Source: Legionellales bacterium
GTDB taxonomy: Bacteria > Pseudomonadota > Gammaproteobacteria > UBA1113
Reading direction: 5' to 3'
Assembly: GCA_002707205.1 (NCBI GenBank)
Contig: PAMH01000009.1
Location: 1 to 35,660 of the forward strand
DNA: 35,660 nucleotides
The notes under the pieces were generated by a model. The model saw nothing but the letters and a program-made list of their open reading frames with translations. It did not search any database and had not been told where the DNA came from. Position 1 is the first letter of the stretch. Every line of letters begins with the position of its first letter. Below are positions 8,343-18,858 of this stretch, piece by piece. The translations under genes and the position numbers were made by a program.

Positions 8343-9260
8343 ATGGCATCAGAAAATATTCAAACATTCCAAGCACTCATTTTTGCATTACAGCAATATT
8401 GGGCTAAACAAGGTTGTACTATTTTACAACCATTAGACTTAGAAGTCGGTGCTGGCACCTTTCATCCTGCAACTTTTCTACGTGCAATTGGACCAGAACC
8501 ATGGCACGCAGCTTACGTGCAGCCATCACGGCGTCCAACAGATGGTCGATATGGTGAAAATCCAAATCGTGGGCAACATTATTATCAATTTCAAGTCGTT
8601 TTAAAACCTGCACCCGAGAATATTCAAGAATTATATCTCAACTCATTACGCCATATTGGTATTGACCCTTTGATTGATGATATTCGTTTCGTGGAAGACA
8701 ACTGGGAATCGCCAACGCTTGGTGCTTGGGGGTTAGGTTGGGAAGTTTGGCAAAATGGTATGGAAATTACACAGTTTACGTATTTCCAACAAGTCGGGGG
8801 ATTAGCTTGCAAACCCGTGACTGGTGAGTTGACTTATGGTTTAGAACGTATTGCAATGTACATGCAAGGCGTTGATAGCATGTACGATTTAATCTGGACT
8901 GAAAGCCCCAATGGTTCTGTCACTTATGGAGATATTTTTCATCAAAATGAAGTGGAAATGTCGGCTTATAATTTCGAACATGCAAATACTCAAGTACTAT
9001 TTGATACTTTTGCAAATTGTGAAAAAGCATGCGAAAAATTACTTCAGGAGAATTTACCTTTACCTGCTTACGAAATGGCAATCAAAGCCTCTCATGCGTT
9101 TAATTTATTAGACGCACGACATGCCATCTCAGTAACTGAAAGACAACGCTATATATTAAGTGTACGACAACTCACAAGACAAGTTGCTGACGCATATTAT
9201 CAATCACGTGAATCTTTAGGTTTTCCATTATGTAAAGGGTTAAATAATGCAGACAAATAA
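8343..9260 (+). CDS. glyQ: Glycyl-tRNA synthetase alpha subunit
   Basis: The catalytic subunit of the bacterial alpha2beta2 glycyl-tRNA synthetase, which charges tRNA-Gly in the cytoplasm. At 305 residues it is the usual length (about 300). The class II core is intact: [13 protein letters not shown] near residue 37, [17 protein letters not shown] as motif 2, and [12 protein letters not shown] as motif 3. A weak AAGAG lies upstream of the ATG. The 3' end overlaps glyS by 14 nt, so the two subunits are probably translationally coupled. It is first in the order glyQ-glyS-gmhB-plsC, which is common in gammaproteobacteria. Confidence 0.98.
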   Translation: MASENIQTFQALIFALQQYWAKQGCTILQPLDLEVGAGTFHPATFLRAIGPEPWHAAYVQPSRRPTDGRYGENPNRGQHYYQFQVVLKPAPENIQELYLNSLRHIGIDPLIDDIRFVEDNWESPTLGAWGLGWEVWQNGMEITQFTYFQQVGGLACKPVTGELTYGLERIAMYMQGVDSMYDLIWTESPNGSVTYGDIFHQNEVEMSAYNFEHANTQVLFDTFANCEKACEKLLQENLPLPAYEMAIKASHAFNLLDARHAISVTERQRYILSVRQLTRQVADAYYQSRESLGFPLCKGLNNADK

Positions 9261-11307
9261 TTTATTAATCGAACTCGGGACAGAGGAATTACCACCAAAA
9301 GCTTTATACTCAATGGTTACAGCATTACACAATGAAATAGTATCACAGCTTGATAAACAACAAATCAGTTATGGTGAGATAAATTGTTTTGCAACACCAA
9401 GACGCCTCGCATTAAAAATTGATAACTTACTTGCGCAGCAGCCTGATACACAAATAGAGAAAAAAGGCCCTGCCGTAAAGGCTGCATTTGATGCAGAAGG
9501 CAATCCCAGCAAGGCATGCCAAGGATTTGCTCGCTCAGTTAATGCAAACATCAGTGATTTAACTGAAAAAGCTGGCTATCTATACTACACCATCCATCAG
9601 CGAGGTAAATCTATTGCAGAATTAATCATGGAAATACTACCCCATGCAATCGTGCGTATTCCTGTTCCAAAACGTATGCGTTGGGGCAACAAAACGACTG
9701 AATTTTCACGCCCTGTACATTGGTTGCTTGTCTTATTTGGTTGTGATGTGATTCCAGTGCAAGCATTAGATTTAACCGCTGGACGTACAACCTACGGCCA
9801 TCGTTTTCATCACCCTGAAGCGATTAATTTAAACCATGCTGATGAGTATGAAACGCACCTACATGATGCAAAAGTGATTGCCAGTTTTGAAAAACGTCGT
9901 GAAATAATCAAACAGCAGGCGAAAACCATTGCCAGTAAAAATCATGGTAACGCATTAATTAATGATACATTATTAGACGAGGTCACTGGATTAGTTGAAT
10001 GGCCAGTTGCACTACAAGCTGACTTTTCATCACGCTTTCTTGATGTTCCTACAGAAAGCTTAATAACTGCAATGGAACAACATCAAAAAAGCTTTGCCTT
10101 ATTTGATCAACATAACAAGTTATTACCCCACTTTATTACTGTCAGCAATATTGAAAGCAAGCAACCTGAGCGAGTCAAGAAAGGCAATGAACGAGTTATG
10201 CATGCACGATTATCTGATGCTGAATTTTTCTTTCAAACAGATCTTAAAATACCGCTTGCTACGCATATTGAAAAATTAAAATCTATTATTTTTCAAAAAA
10301 AATTAGGTAGCTTATATGATAAAACACAACGCATTAAATTGATTACTCAATACTTAGCAAAACAGTTAAATATTGATTCAACACTTGCCATACAAACAGC
10401 TGAATTAGCGAAAACAGATTTAGTGACAAATATGGTTGGTGAATTTCCTGAACTACAAGGTATCATGGGATTTTACTATGCAAAGCATGAAGGGCTAGCG
10501 CAAGAAACTGCAATAGCACTAAAAGAACAATATATGCCACGTTTCGCTACAGATAACTTACCTGAATCTACATTAGGCGCAATTTTAGCTATCGCTGATC
10601 GTATTGACACATTAGTAGGTATTTTTGGTATTAATCAAGCACCTACGGGAGAGAAAGATCCTTTTGCTTTACGTCGTGCAGCATTAGGTATTTTAAAAAT
10701 TTGTATCGAGAAAAATTTAAATATCAATCTATGGCAGCTCATTGAATTTACGGTAAGTACTTATCAAGATAAACTCACCCAAACTGACACACAAACACAA
10801 AGCTTTGAATTTATTCTAGAGCGATTACGTGCTTATTTCAATGAACTTGGCATTAGTGGTGATGTTTTTGCTGCTGTACATGCGCAAAAACCAGAAAAAC
10901 CTCTAGATTTTGCTAATCGTGTCAAAGCTATTCAACACTTCAAAACATTGCCTGATGCACAAGCGTTAGCAGCAGCGAATAAACGCGTGAGTCGCATTTT
11001 ACAAAAAGAAGCAAAGGCAGAAACTTTAAATGCATTTGATGCTAACAAATTAACCGAACAAGCTGAAATTATTTTGGCAAAACAACTACAAGAGAAACAA
11101 CATTCTGTACAACCTTTATTCCAACAGCATAACTATCAAGCAGCATTAACGATGCTAGCAGAGCTACGACCTGCTGTAGATAATTTCTTTGATAGTGTAT
11201 TAGTAATGGATGAAAACTTAGAGATAAAAAATAATCGTCTTTGTTTACTCAATCAATTACGCGAGTTATTTTTACAGGTTGCAGATATCTCTTTATTACA
11301 GGCATAA
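9247..11307 (+). CDS. glyS: Glycyl-tRNA synthetase beta subunit
   Basis: The tRNA-recognition subunit paired with GlyQ. At 686 residues it has the normal length. Family landmarks include the opening [19 protein letters not shown] near residue 143, and TYGHRFHHP. An HD-like core carries FPELQGIMG and YAKHEG (near 400-415) and [12 protein letters not shown]. The C-terminal anticodon-binding region has FANRVKAI and [11 protein letters not shown]. It starts inside the end of glyQ in another frame, so expression is coupled. Nothing suggests a frameshift or missing region. Confidence 0.98.
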   Translation: MQTNNLLIELGTEELPPKALYSMVTALHNEIVSQLDKQQISYGEINCFATPRRLALKIDNLLAQQPDTQIEKKGPAVKAAFDAEGNPSKACQGFARSVNANISDLTEKAGYLYYTIHQRGKSIAELIMEILPHAIVRIPVPKRMRWGNKTTEFSRPVHWLLVLFGCDVIPVQALDLTAGRTTYGHRFHHPEAINLNHADEYETHLHDAKVIASFEKRREIIKQQAKTIASKNHGNALINDTLLDEVTGLVEWPVALQADFSSRFLDVPTESLITAMEQHQKSFALFDQHNKLLPHFITVSNIESKQPERVKKGNERVMHARLSDAEFFFQTDLKIPLATHIEKLKSIIFQKKLGSLYDKTQRIKLITQYLAKQLNIDSTLAIQTAELAKTDLVTNMVGEFPELQGIMGFYYAKHEGLAQETAIALKEQYMPRFATDNLPESTLGAILAIADRIDTLVGIFGINQAPTGEKDPFALRRAALGILKICIEKNLNINLWQLIEFTVSTYQDKLTQTDTQTQSFEFILERLRAYFNELGISGDVFAAVHAQKPEKPLDFANRVKAIQHFKTLPDAQALAAANKRVSRILQKEAKAETLNAFDANKLTEQAEIILAKQLQEKQHSVQPLFQQHNYQAALTMLAELRPAVDNFFDSVLVMDENLEIKNNRLCLLNQLRELFLQVADISLLQA

Positions 11308-11357
11308 AACGTTGAACTTTACCTATGAACATTATCTTAAACATGAGAGTATGAATT

Positions 11358-11957
11358 ATGTTGCAATGGCCAGATAAATTATCAGTTACACAAACACAAT
11401 CAAAATTAGTCATACTAGATCGCGATGGCGTCATTAATCATGACAGCCCAGCCTATATTAAATCACCTCAAGAGTGGAATCCTCTACCTAACAGCATTGA
11501 CGCAATAGCAAAACTCACGCAACATGGCTTTATGGTTGCAGTTGCAACTAATCAATCAGCTATAAATCGTGGATTAATCAATGAACAAACGTTATTAGCT
11601 ATTCATAATAAAATGTTAAATTTAATAACTCAGCACGGCGGTGATATTGCTCAAATTGTTTATTGTCCACATCGGCCAGATGAAAACTGTCTTTGTCGTA
11701 AACCGAAAACAGGTATGTTTGAAGAATTAAAAACCTATTTTCAACACGACTTAAAACATGTGCCATATATTGGTGATTCTTTTAAAGATATTGAAGTTGC
11801 AGAAAAAGCAGGATTACAACCGATATTAGTTTTAACTGGTAACGGTCATAAAACGTTAGCTGACGTAAAAAAACGTCAAACATACATACCCATTTTTCGT
11901 CATTTAGGGTTAGCGGTCAATGCCATCATAAATAATAATATAAAAGGCTCTATATAA
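11358..11957 (+). CDS. gmhB: D-glycero-beta-D-manno-heptose-1,7-bisphosphate 7-phosphatase
   Basis: A HAD-superfamily phosphatase that removes the C7 phosphate of heptose bisphosphate in ADP-heptose synthesis for the LPS inner core. Motif I is LDRDGVIN with nucleophile Asp21 and general acid Asp23. Motif II is ATNQS, and motif III is in RKPKTGM with GDSFKDIE further on. The zinc-binding loop CPHRPDENCLC, diagnostic of GmhB within the HAD family, is present near residue 108. The length is 199 residues against about 190; the N-terminus carries about 16 extra residues before the core. GAGAG lies upstream of the ATG. It abuts plsC, whose start overlaps its stop codon region. Confidence 0.94.
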   Translation: MLQWPDKLSVTQTQSKLVILDRDGVINHDSPAYIKSPQEWNPLPNSIDAIAKLTQHGFMVAVATNQSAINRGLINEQTLLAIHNKMLNLITQHGGDIAQIVYCPHRPDENCLCRKPKTGMFEELKTYFQHDLKHVPYIGDSFKDIEVAEKAGLQPILVLTGNGHKTLADVKKRQTYIPIFRHLGLAVNAIINNNIKGSI

Positions 11958-12673
11958 TGTTTAATTTTATTCGCTCAATTATTTTTTCAATTATTATGTT
12001 CGCCACTGCCATCTTTTTTTCAACGATTTGTTTAGTAACGGTGGTTGTACCTTATCGAATACGTTATCCACTATTAATCGCATGGCCAAAACTCACGATA
12101 TTTTTAGCAAAATGGATTTGCGGTATTCGTTATAGGATTTATGGACAAGAGAATATTCCTAAAAATCATGCCATCATGGTTGCTAATCATCAATCGACAT
12201 GGGAAACCTTAGCTTTTCTTGCATTATTTCCACATAACTGTTTTGTTTTAAAAAAAGAATTATTACAAATTCCCATTTTTGGTTGGAGTTTAAGTCTATT
12301 AAAACCTATCGGTGTTAACCGAAAAAAATCCATGAATGCTTTAGAACAAGTCATTGAACAAGGTAGCAAGCGACTTGCTGATGGCCACTTAATTACTATT
12401 TTTCCTGAAGGTAGCCGAATGTCAGTAAAACAATTAGGGCAATTTAAAATTGGCGCAGCTAAACTTGCTATGCAAACAAAAACACCAATCCTACCCGTTT
12501 CACATGATGCCGGAAAATATTGGTCACGTCGGGCTTTTATTAAAAAACCAGGCACAATTCAAGTTACCATTGGTAAACCCATTTTACCCATAGGCAATTC
12601 TGCTGCGAAACTTATGTCTACCGTTAAAACGCAAATTCAAACGCAATTAGAACAAAACGAGAATATCTTGTAA
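11957..12673 (+). CDS. plsC: 1-acyl-sn-glycerol-3-phosphate acyltransferase
   Basis: A membrane-bound acyltransferase that converts lysophosphatidic acid to phosphatidic acid in phospholipid synthesis, 238 residues. An N-terminal hydrophobic segment (about 5-35) anchors it. The catalytic motif reads NHQSTWE, an H-x4-E variant of H-x4-D that is frequent in proteobacterial PlsC of this type. The substrate motif FPEGSR follows near residue 152, then PILPVSH. It is the last gene of the glyQ-glyS-gmhB-plsC cluster; its A-T-G starts at the final base of gmhB, so translation is coupled. No clear terminator is visible in the 167 bp to the convergent enoyl-CoA hydratase gene. Confidence 0.95.
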   Translation: MFNFIRSIIFSIIMFATAIFFSTICLVTVVVPYRIRYPLLIAWPKLTIFLAKWICGIRYRIYGQENIPKNHAIMVANHQSTWETLAFLALFPHNCFVLKKELLQIPIFGWSLSLLKPIGVNRKKSMNALEQVIEQGSKRLADGHLITIFPEGSRMSVKQLGQFKIGAAKLAMQTKTPILPVSHDAGKYWSRRAFIKKPGTIQVTIGKPILPIGNSAAKLMSTVKTQIQTQLEQNENIL

Positions 12674-12840
12674 TACAAATAATGTTTCAACGCTATTCAT
12701 ACATAAGCAGAAATATTTTTTAAAAGCATGAGTAATAGACTGCAAAGTAAGCAAAAATATAGTAAGTTTTGTTCATTTATTTCAATACAGTCTAGACCTA
12801 AATCCCTTCGAAATATGAAGTTATAACAAAAAATAATGGC

Positions 12841-13626
12841 TTACTCACCCTTGAATATTGCTTTCCTTTTTTCAATAAATGCATTCACCCCTTCCATTTT
12901 ATCTTCAGTTGCACACGTCAAACCAAAATGTAAGGCCTCTAATTGCATTGCTTCCATTAATGGTAAATCGTAACCAAGGTGGAGCGTCTCTAGCATACTT
13001 TTCATTGCTATAGGTGGCATATCACATAGACTCAATAATAATTCACTCGCACGATCTTCAAGCTTGTCAGGTGCGATGACTTCTGATATCAGCCCCCAAT
13101 CTAGCGCTTGTGATGCTGAAATAAATCGTCCGGTTAAACATAAATCTAATGCTCTTCCTTTGCCAATCAATCGCGCCAATCGCTGCGTGCCGCCATAACC
13201 TGGAATAACGCCCAACTTTATTTCAGGCTGACCAAATTGTGCTTTCTCGCTAGCAATACGTAAAGTTGCAGCCATAGCAAGTTCACAACCACCCCCAAAC
13301 GCATAACCATTAATCACGGCGAGTGAAGGTTTTCCTAAAAGCTCCAGTTGGGTAAAAACCGCTTGTCCTTCTTCTGCAAATTGTCGACCTTCAATTGCAT
13401 TTAAAGTTGCCAAGCGATTAATATCAGCACCTGCACAAAATGCTTTTCCTTCCCCAATAATCATAATAGCTTTAATTTTTTTCTCAATTTTCGCATAAGA
13501 AAAAACCTCAGATAACTCCGCAAACATATCTGCATTTAATGCATTTAATACATCAGAGCGTGATAAAGTCACTTTTAAAATATGCGCTTCAACAATGCTG
13601 ACATGAATCGTTTTATAGTTTTCCAT
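12841..13626 (-). CDS. Enoyl-CoA hydratase/isomerase family protein
   Basis: A crotonase-fold enzyme of 261 residues that hydrates 2-enoyl-CoA in fatty-acid or branched-chain amino-acid breakdown. The oxyanion-hole segment AFCAGADI is at about 62-69. Both catalytic glutamates of true hydratases are present: Glu115 in GGGCEL and Glu135 in FGQPEIKLG, 20 residues apart as in mitochondrial short-chain hydratase. GYGGTQRL follows. It lies 18 nt downstream of the acyl-CoA dehydrogenase on the same strand, so the two probably form an operon doing successive steps (desaturation, then hydration). The exact chain substrate is not readable. Confidence 0.93.
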   Translation of the reverse strand: MENYKTIHVSIVEAHILKVTLSRSDVLNALNADMFAELSEVFSYAKIEKKIKAIMIIGEGKAFCAGADINRLATLNAIEGRQFAEEGQAVFTQLELLGKPSLAVINGYAFGGGCELAMAATLRIASEKAQFGQPEIKLGVIPGYGGTQRLARLIGKGRALDLCLTGRFISASQALDWGLISEVIAPDKLEDRASELLLSLCDMPPIAMKSMLETLHLGYDLPLMEAMQLEALHFGLTCATEDKMEGVNAFIEKRKAIFKGE

Positions 13627-13644
13627 TGACAGATTCTCCGATTT

Positions 13645-14775
13645 TTAATTTTGGGCTAATATCGCACGCGCAATAATTAATTGCATAATTTCATTCGTGC
13701 CTTCTAAAATTTGATGTACGCGTAAATCACGTAAATAACGCTCAATAGGATATTCACATAAATAACCATATCCGCCATAAAGTTGTAAAACTTGGTTACA
13801 AATTGAAAATCCCACATCAGTCGCTGTTTTTTTGGCCATGGCGCAGTACATTACAGCATCTGGCTGTTGGTTATCTAAAGCGTTGGCTGCATGATGTAAC
13901 ATTAATTTTACACCATGTAGCTGCGTTGCCATTTCAGCTAATTTAAATTGAATGGTTTGAAAATCAGCTAATACATGATTAAACTGTTTACGTTCATGAA
14001 TATATTTTTTTGCATAATCAAGACATTGTGCAGCGCCACCTATAGAACAAGCACCTATATTTAATCGGCCGCCATTAAGCCCTGATAACGCCATTTTGAA
14101 TCCCTGCCCTAATGAGCCTAACAGATTTTCACAGGGCACTTTACAATCATCGAAATAAACCATGGTTGTTGGTTGACTACGCCAACCCAGTTTTTTTTCT
14201 TTTTCGCCAAAACGTATACCCGATACATGTTTGGGAATAATAATACAAGAGATTTCATTATCGTCAGTTCGCACCATGGTTAAATAGATGTCACTGTGTG
14301 AACCACCTGAAATAAAAGCTTTGGCGCCATTAATCAGATATTCATTGCCCACTTTTTTTGCGCTAGTTTTTAATGAAGCGGCATCAGAACCTGAGTCTGG
14401 TTCAGTTAAACAATAACTGGCAAAATGTTCCATGCTGAGTAACGGCGGCAGCCATTGTGTTTTTTGTTCTGTCGTACCATAACAATCAATCATCCAACAA
14501 ACCATGTTGTGAATAGATAAATACGCAGCTGTGGAAGGACAAGCGCGTGCCAACGCTTCAAATATAATAACTGCATCTAATCGAGACAAGCCTGAACCAC
14601 CGCTAGCTGCATTGACATAAATACCCGCAAGCCCTAACGCAGCAGCTTTTTGCAACACCTCAACTGGAAATATTTCCTCTCTATCCCATTGCGCTGCAAG
14701 GGGTAACATCTCATCTCGAGTAAACGTTGTAACCATAGATTCTATGGCTAATTGTTCTTGAGTCTGATAGTACAT
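13645..14775 (-). CDS. Acyl-CoA dehydrogenase (short/branched-chain, isobutyryl-CoA type)
   Basis: An FAD-dependent dehydrogenase of about 376 residues that introduces the alpha-beta double bond into acyl-CoA. Family landmarks are YCLTEPDSGSD (FAD/substrate loop), GRLNIGACSIG, LQLYGGYGYLCEYPIERYLRD and the catalytic-base region ILEGTNEI, whose Glu is in the position used by short-chain and isobutyryl-CoA dehydrogenases. The frame is open to 14820, but AAAGGA seven to eight nt before ATG 14775 and the family-like start MYYQTQEQ favour the shorter form. Its partner is the enoyl-CoA hydratase downstream. A role in valine or short-chain acid breakdown is inference, since no other genes of that route are here. 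Confidence 0.92.
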   Translation of the reverse strand: MYYQTQEQLAIESMVTTFTRDEMLPLAAQWDREEIFPVEVLQKAAALGLAGIYVNAASGGSGLSRLDAVIIFEALARACPSTAAYLSIHNMVCWMIDCYGTTEQKTQWLPPLLSMEHFASYCLTEPDSGSDAASLKTSAKKVGNEYLINGAKAFISGGSHSDIYLTMVRTDDNEISCIIIPKHVSGIRFGEKEKKLGWRSQPTTMVYFDDCKVPCENLLGSLGQGFKMALSGLNGGRLNIGACSIGGAAQCLDYAKKYIHERKQFNHVLADFQTIQFKLAEMATQLHGVKLMLHHAANALDNQQPDAVMYCAMAKKTATDVGFSICNQVLQLYGGYGYLCEYPIERYLRDLRVHQILEGTNEIMQLIIARAILAQN

Positions 14776-14913
14776 ACGAATATCCTTTCTCGTACTTAAT
14801 ATAACGCCTAACCATCTCACAAAAAAAGTGAATTAAATATATTCATGCTATGACATCATTTAAGTATTATTTACATTTTTATTTACTGTGCATAACTTCA
14901 TTGTAAATAGATA

Positions 14914-15762
14914 CTAAGCTTGAGTAATATTAACACCTTTTTCTTTCAACACCGCTTGATATTTTTTTTGCGCATGTTGGTACATAAAAATATTAGTAAA
15001 TGCTAACAACACCAGTAAAAAAGGATAAAAGGCAAAAATTAAAAATAAACCTAATAAAATATTAAGATAAGGGACTTGTAAAAAGGACATCAATAACAAC
15101 ATCGGTACAAAAATACCTAATGTTAAAATTGATATAGAAAAAGCCCAATTAGCTTTTAGTAATTTAAAGCCTTGAGTTATTGCTTTACCTAATGGCATAG
15201 ATTCAATCACAATTGCGGTAAAAGTCACAAATGGTATTGTAATTGCTGTTAAATAAACTAAAAATCCAAGCAAACTAACACAAAACTTTATCACTTCAGA
15301 CATATTAACCGTCAGTACCGTGAGTCCATATTGCAAGCCAATGTCAAAACATAAAACTGCTGCATGAATAACAAATAATTGCAAAAAACAACGTTTGGCA
15401 TTATGCCAAGTTTTATTGGCTAATTGTGTATCTTTGTTTAACCAAGCATAACTACGTGTAATAAGCGCCGCAGTTATAAAGTTACCCAACAATAAAACAA
15501 TCGTCATGATAATAATAAGATCAATCAACGGCAAAGGTAATTGTCCAACCGCTTTTGGCTGATTAACAAACTGCCCTGTCACACTCAAGTAAAGGATAGA
15601 TGCAACCATTAAAACTAAAATAGTACCATATCCAATTAATGTCACAGACAAGGTACGCTTTTCACCTGTCCAGAGACTTTGCCAGCTTGAACACCAGATT
15701 TGTTTAATCACCGTCAGTGGGGTCATTTTTTGTAGTTGCGCTTCCATCCTAGTTCCATTCAT
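14914..15762 (-). CDS. Multispanning inner-membrane protein, function unknown
   Basis: A hydrophobic protein of 282 residues with about six membrane segments. It has a short hydrophilic N-terminus and a C-terminal FMYQHAQKKYQAVL tail. The loop LGKAITQGFKLLKANW matches NPIKALKRSYQLVVPNWW of the protein at 5223-6044, so the two are likely paralogs of a YciC/DUF975-like fold. It is 138 bp upstream of the acyl-CoA dehydrogenase on the same strand and could share a transcript, but its divergent neighbour priA suggests only a shared intergenic promoter region. The start codon is uncertain: no convincing Shine-Dalgarno precedes ATG 15762, and ATG 15747 is an alternative. Confidence 0.78.
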   Translation of the reverse strand: MNGTRMEAQLQKMTPLTVIKQIWCSSWQSLWTGEKRTLSVTLIGYGTILVLMVASILYLSVTGQFVNQPKAVGQLPLPLIDLIIIMTIVLLLGNFITAALITRSYAWLNKDTQLANKTWHNAKRCFLQLFVIHAAVLCFDIGLQYGLTVLTVNMSEVIKFCVSLLGFLVYLTAITIPFVTFTAIVIESMPLGKAITQGFKLLKANWAFSISILTLGIFVPMLLLMSFLQVPYLNILLGLFLIFAFYPFLLVLLAFTNIFMYQHAQKKYQAVLKEKGVNITQA

Positions 15763-15867
15763 TGTTAAATATTATATTTAATATACCCAAACCATATTAA
15801 AATGCAATTTCATTGTGGTTCCTTGGCCAAAAATGACTTAATTACTCGCATTTCTGTACATGAACGG

Positions 15868-15873
15868 TATAAT
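15868..15873 (+). promoter_or_regulatory. Putative -10 element for priA
   Basis: A consensus TATAAT stands about 30 nt before the priA start. No good -35 is visible 16-18 nt upstream, so the call rests on the -10 and on position alone. Confidence 0.35.
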
Positions 15874-15900
15874 AATGCACAAAATGAATCATGTTAATGT

Positions 15901-18102
15901 GTGATGGATAATACTTACTACCTAAAAGTTGCGTTGAATGTGCCCCTTTTAACGACATTTGATTATATTTTATCATCTGATATTTCACCTGAGAGGATAA
16001 AAGCAGGTCAACGCGTAGAAGTGCCTTTTCGCAAACAAAAAAAAGTGGGCATTATATTAGCAATAACAAGTAAAACAACGCTGGCTACACATAAACTCAA
16101 AACAATTTCTCGTTTAATTGATGATCAGCCCATCATAGATAATACCTCAATGCAGTTGGCTTACTGGTTAAGCGACTATTATCATAAAAGTCTTGGTGAA
16201 GTATTTACCGTATTGCTACCCACACGGATTCGTCAAGGTAAAGCATTAAGCTTACCTACAAAAGAGATTTGGTATGCAAAAGCTACCGATGCAAGCGCAC
16301 AATTAAAACGCGCCCCCAAACAACAACGCGCTTTTGAAATTATTCAACAATATCCTGATGGTTTAACACGAGAAAATTTCAATGCACTTGACATCTCCTT
16401 GCCAATAGTCAATGCACTCAGCGAAAAAGCCTTATTAATAAAAAAAGTGATTTTACCGCAAGAAAAAAACAGTTTAATTCATCCTTCACCCGTAACATTA
16501 AATACTGAACAACAAAACATACTTGAGCAAATGCATGCTGAACTTAATCACTATGTGACGTGGGTGCTCGATGGTGTTACCGGCAGTGGGAAAACAGAAA
16601 TTTATTTACAAATGATTACTGCAGTGATTCATGAAAATAAACAATCATTGGTACTCGTGCCTGAAATTGGTTTAACACCACAAACAATTGCACGGTTTTC
16701 ATCAAGATTTGATACGGATATTGTTGTTTTACACTCGGCACTCTCTGATATAGAACGTGCTGAAGCTTGGCTAAAAGCAAAATTAGGTATAGCAAAAATC
16801 ATTATTGGTACGCGCTCGGCTATTTTTACACCCACCAAAAATCTGGCTTTAATTATTGTTGATGAAGCACATGACGTATCTTTCAAGCAACAAGAAAGTC
16901 TGCGCTATCATGCGCGTGATGTTGCAGTTAAACGTGCCCAACTTGAAAATATACCAATTATCCTTGGTTCTGCTACCCACAGTTTAGAAACTTTATATAA
17001 TGCTCAAACAAAAAAATTTAAACAACTGCATTTGTATCAGCGTGCTGGGTATGCAGTTGAGCCACAATATACATTATTAGATATTCGTAATCATTATCTT
17101 AAAGAAGGTATTTCACCAGAAGTACTCGAAGCGATTGCTGAGAAGCTAAAAGCTAAAGAGCAAGTTTTAATTTTTCTCAATCGCCGTGGTTATGCGCCTG
17201 CTTATATGTGCCATCATTGTGGCTGGGTGGCCGAATGTCAACGCTGCGATGCACGCATGACATATCATTTAGAACCCCTACATTTACATTGTCATCACTG
17301 TGATAGTACAAAACCACTTTATCAATATTGCCCAAAATGCCAAAGTCATAACTTACTAGCGATTGGATTAGGCACGGTTAAAATTGAAAAAGTGTTAAAT
17401 GATATTTTTCCAAAAGCAACACTTGTTCGTGTTGATAAAGACAGTACTCGCAAGAAAAATGCAATGGATCAACATTTAGAAATGATTCAATCGGGTAAGG
17501 TAGATATTCTTATTGGCACTCAAATGCTAGCTAAAGGCCATCATTTCCCAAATGTAACCTTAGTTATTATTCTTGACGGCGATAGTGGTTTTTTCAGTTC
17601 AGACTTTAGAGCAACAGAAGCCTTTGCTCAAACTTTAATGCAGGTTGCGGGACGTGCTGGGCGTGAAGAAAAACCAGGAACTGTCATGATACAAACGCGC
17701 AATCCTGATCATCCGCAATTGCAAACATTGGTGTATCAAGGTTATCCGCATTTTGTTAATGAAATTTTAAAAGAAAGAGAAATAGCGAAACTTCCGCCTT
17801 ATAGCTTTTTAAGTCTTATTCGTGCAAATGCAAAAAATAATCATCAAACACATGAGTTTTTAAATCAAGTCAAAGCATTGTCAATTAAATCCCACACGCC
17901 AGACATTAGTATATTAGGCCCTATTGATGCGCCCATGCCAAAACGCGCGGGTAACTATCATAGCCAATTATTATTTCAAGCCAATAATCGTATGCAGCTG
18001 AAACAGTTTTTATCTCAATTAGTTAATGATATATATAAACTTGAAAATATTAATCGCGTACGTTGGTCATTAGACGTTGATCCTACAGATTTAATGGGAT
18101 GA
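15901..18102 (+). CDS. priA: Primosomal protein N' (replication restart helicase PriA)
   Basis: A 3'-5' DNA helicase that recognises stalled forks and reloads the replisome, 733 residues (usual 730-740). The N-terminal fork-binding domain (about 1-110) is followed by Walker A GVTGSGKT at 225-232 and DEAH at 321-324. The inserted zinc domain has all eight cysteines: Cys437, 440, 446, 449, 464, 467, 477 and 480. Helicase motifs near LIGTQMLAKGHHF and QVAGRAGRE are intact. The frame begins with GTG immediately followed by ATG 15904; either may be used, and the Shine-Dalgarno is weak. It is monocistronic and convergent with the carbonic-anhydrase gene. Confidence 0.98.
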   Translation: MMDNTYYLKVALNVPLLTTFDYILSSDISPERIKAGQRVEVPFRKQKKVGIILAITSKTTLATHKLKTISRLIDDQPIIDNTSMQLAYWLSDYYHKSLGEVFTVLLPTRIRQGKALSLPTKEIWYAKATDASAQLKRAPKQQRAFEIIQQYPDGLTRENFNALDISLPIVNALSEKALLIKKVILPQEKNSLIHPSPVTLNTEQQNILEQMHAELNHYVTWVLDGVTGSGKTEIYLQMITAVIHENKQSLVLVPEIGLTPQTIARFSSRFDTDIVVLHSALSDIERAEAWLKAKLGIAKIIIGTRSAIFTPTKNLALIIVDEAHDVSFKQQESLRYHARDVAVKRAQLENIPIILGSATHSLETLYNAQTKKFKQLHLYQRAGYAVEPQYTLLDIRNHYLKEGISPEVLEAIAEKLKAKEQVLIFLNRRGYAPAYMCHHCGWVAECQRCDARMTYHLEPLHLHCHHCDSTKPLYQYCPKCQSHNLLAIGLGTVKIEKVLNDIFPKATLVRVDKDSTRKKNAMDQHLEMIQSGKVDILIGTQMLAKGHHFPNVTLVIILDGDSGFFSSDFRATEAFAQTLMQVAGRAGREEKPGTVMIQTRNPDHPQLQTLVYQGYPHFVNEILKEREIAKLPPYSFLSLIRANAKNNHQTHEFLNQVKALSIKSHTPDISILGPIDAPMPKRAGNYHSQLLFQANNRMQLKQFLSQLVNDIYKLENINRVRWSLDVDPTDLMG

Positions 18103-18182
18103 ATCAAGATAGTATTATTTTCAACAACGTCGATATACAAAACTTTAATAACAAGATCATTTGAGTAACATTTATTAACTTT

Positions 18183-18713
18183 TCATCTTTTAATATACGT
18201 CTGCTTTAACTTGACATAATTTTCTGCACTATATTGTAGAAAGCTTAATTCGCGTTCAGTTAATTGACGAATTTTCTTTACTGGTCGTCCAAAATATAAA
18301 TAACCACGTTCTAATCGTTGCCCTGATGGCACTAAACTACCTGCGCCTATCATCACTTGAGATTCCACTTCGACATCATCTAAAATAATGCTACCGATGC
18401 CAATTAAACACAAATTCCCAACGGTACATGCATGTAAGACACATTGATGTCCAACTGTCACATCATCACCAATAATTAGAGCCCGTCCCTCTGGTGTATA
18501 ATCACTGGCATGTGTAACATGTAAAACGCTATTGTCTTGTATGTTTGTTCGCTGACCAATACTAATAACATTCACATCGCCTCGCAGTACTGCCTGTGGC
18601 CAAATAGAACAGTCATCTCCAATTTTAACTTTACCTATGACTGTGGCTGTTTCATCCACATAAACATCGCGCCCTAAAATCGGTTTAATATCTTGATAAG
18701 CACGGATTTTCAT
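18183..18713 (-). CDS. Gamma-class carbonic anhydrase family protein (YrdA-like)
   Basis: A left-handed parallel beta-helix protein of 176 residues, forming a trimer in known members, with hexapeptide repeats such as VIGKVKIGDDCSIW and IGDDVTVGHQ. The zinc-ligand histidines of the family are present: HVTH at 65-68, His89 in VGHQ and His94 in CVLHAC. Known relatives include E. coli YrdA and CaiE; many lack strong carbonic anhydrase activity, so the activity is not certain. It stands alone, divergent from prlC. No frameshift or unusual composition is seen. Confidence 0.92.
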   Translation of the reverse strand: MKIRAYQDIKPILGRDVYVDETATVIGKVKIGDDCSIWPQAVLRGDVNVISIGQRTNIQDNSVLHVTHASDYTPEGRALIIGDDVTVGHQCVLHACTVGNLCLIGIGSIILDDVEVESQVMIGAGSLVPSGQRLERGYLYFGRPVKKIRQLTERELSFLQYSAENYVKLKQTYIKR

Positions 18714-18797
18714 GATGCTAACTCCTAGAATAAATCGTTTAAATGCACAACAAACCTATCACATGGTTTTATATAAATTCTAATAAAAATTCACACT

Positions 18798-18825
18798 TTG
18801 CCTCAACACAATAAAACGATACAAT
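18798..18825 (+). promoter_or_regulatory. Promoter for prlC
   Basis: TTGCCT (18798-18803) is followed by 16 nt and TACAAT (18820-18825). ATG 18859 has GAGG at 18850-18853 five nt upstream. Confidence 0.45.
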
Positions 18826-18858
18826 AATAAAAAAATTTAAGCAATTAATGAGGCTATT

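Noticed and set aside
12190-12555. 121-residue minus-strand ORF within plsC
   Set aside because: It lies wholly opposite the conserved PlsC catalytic region and resembles no family I know.
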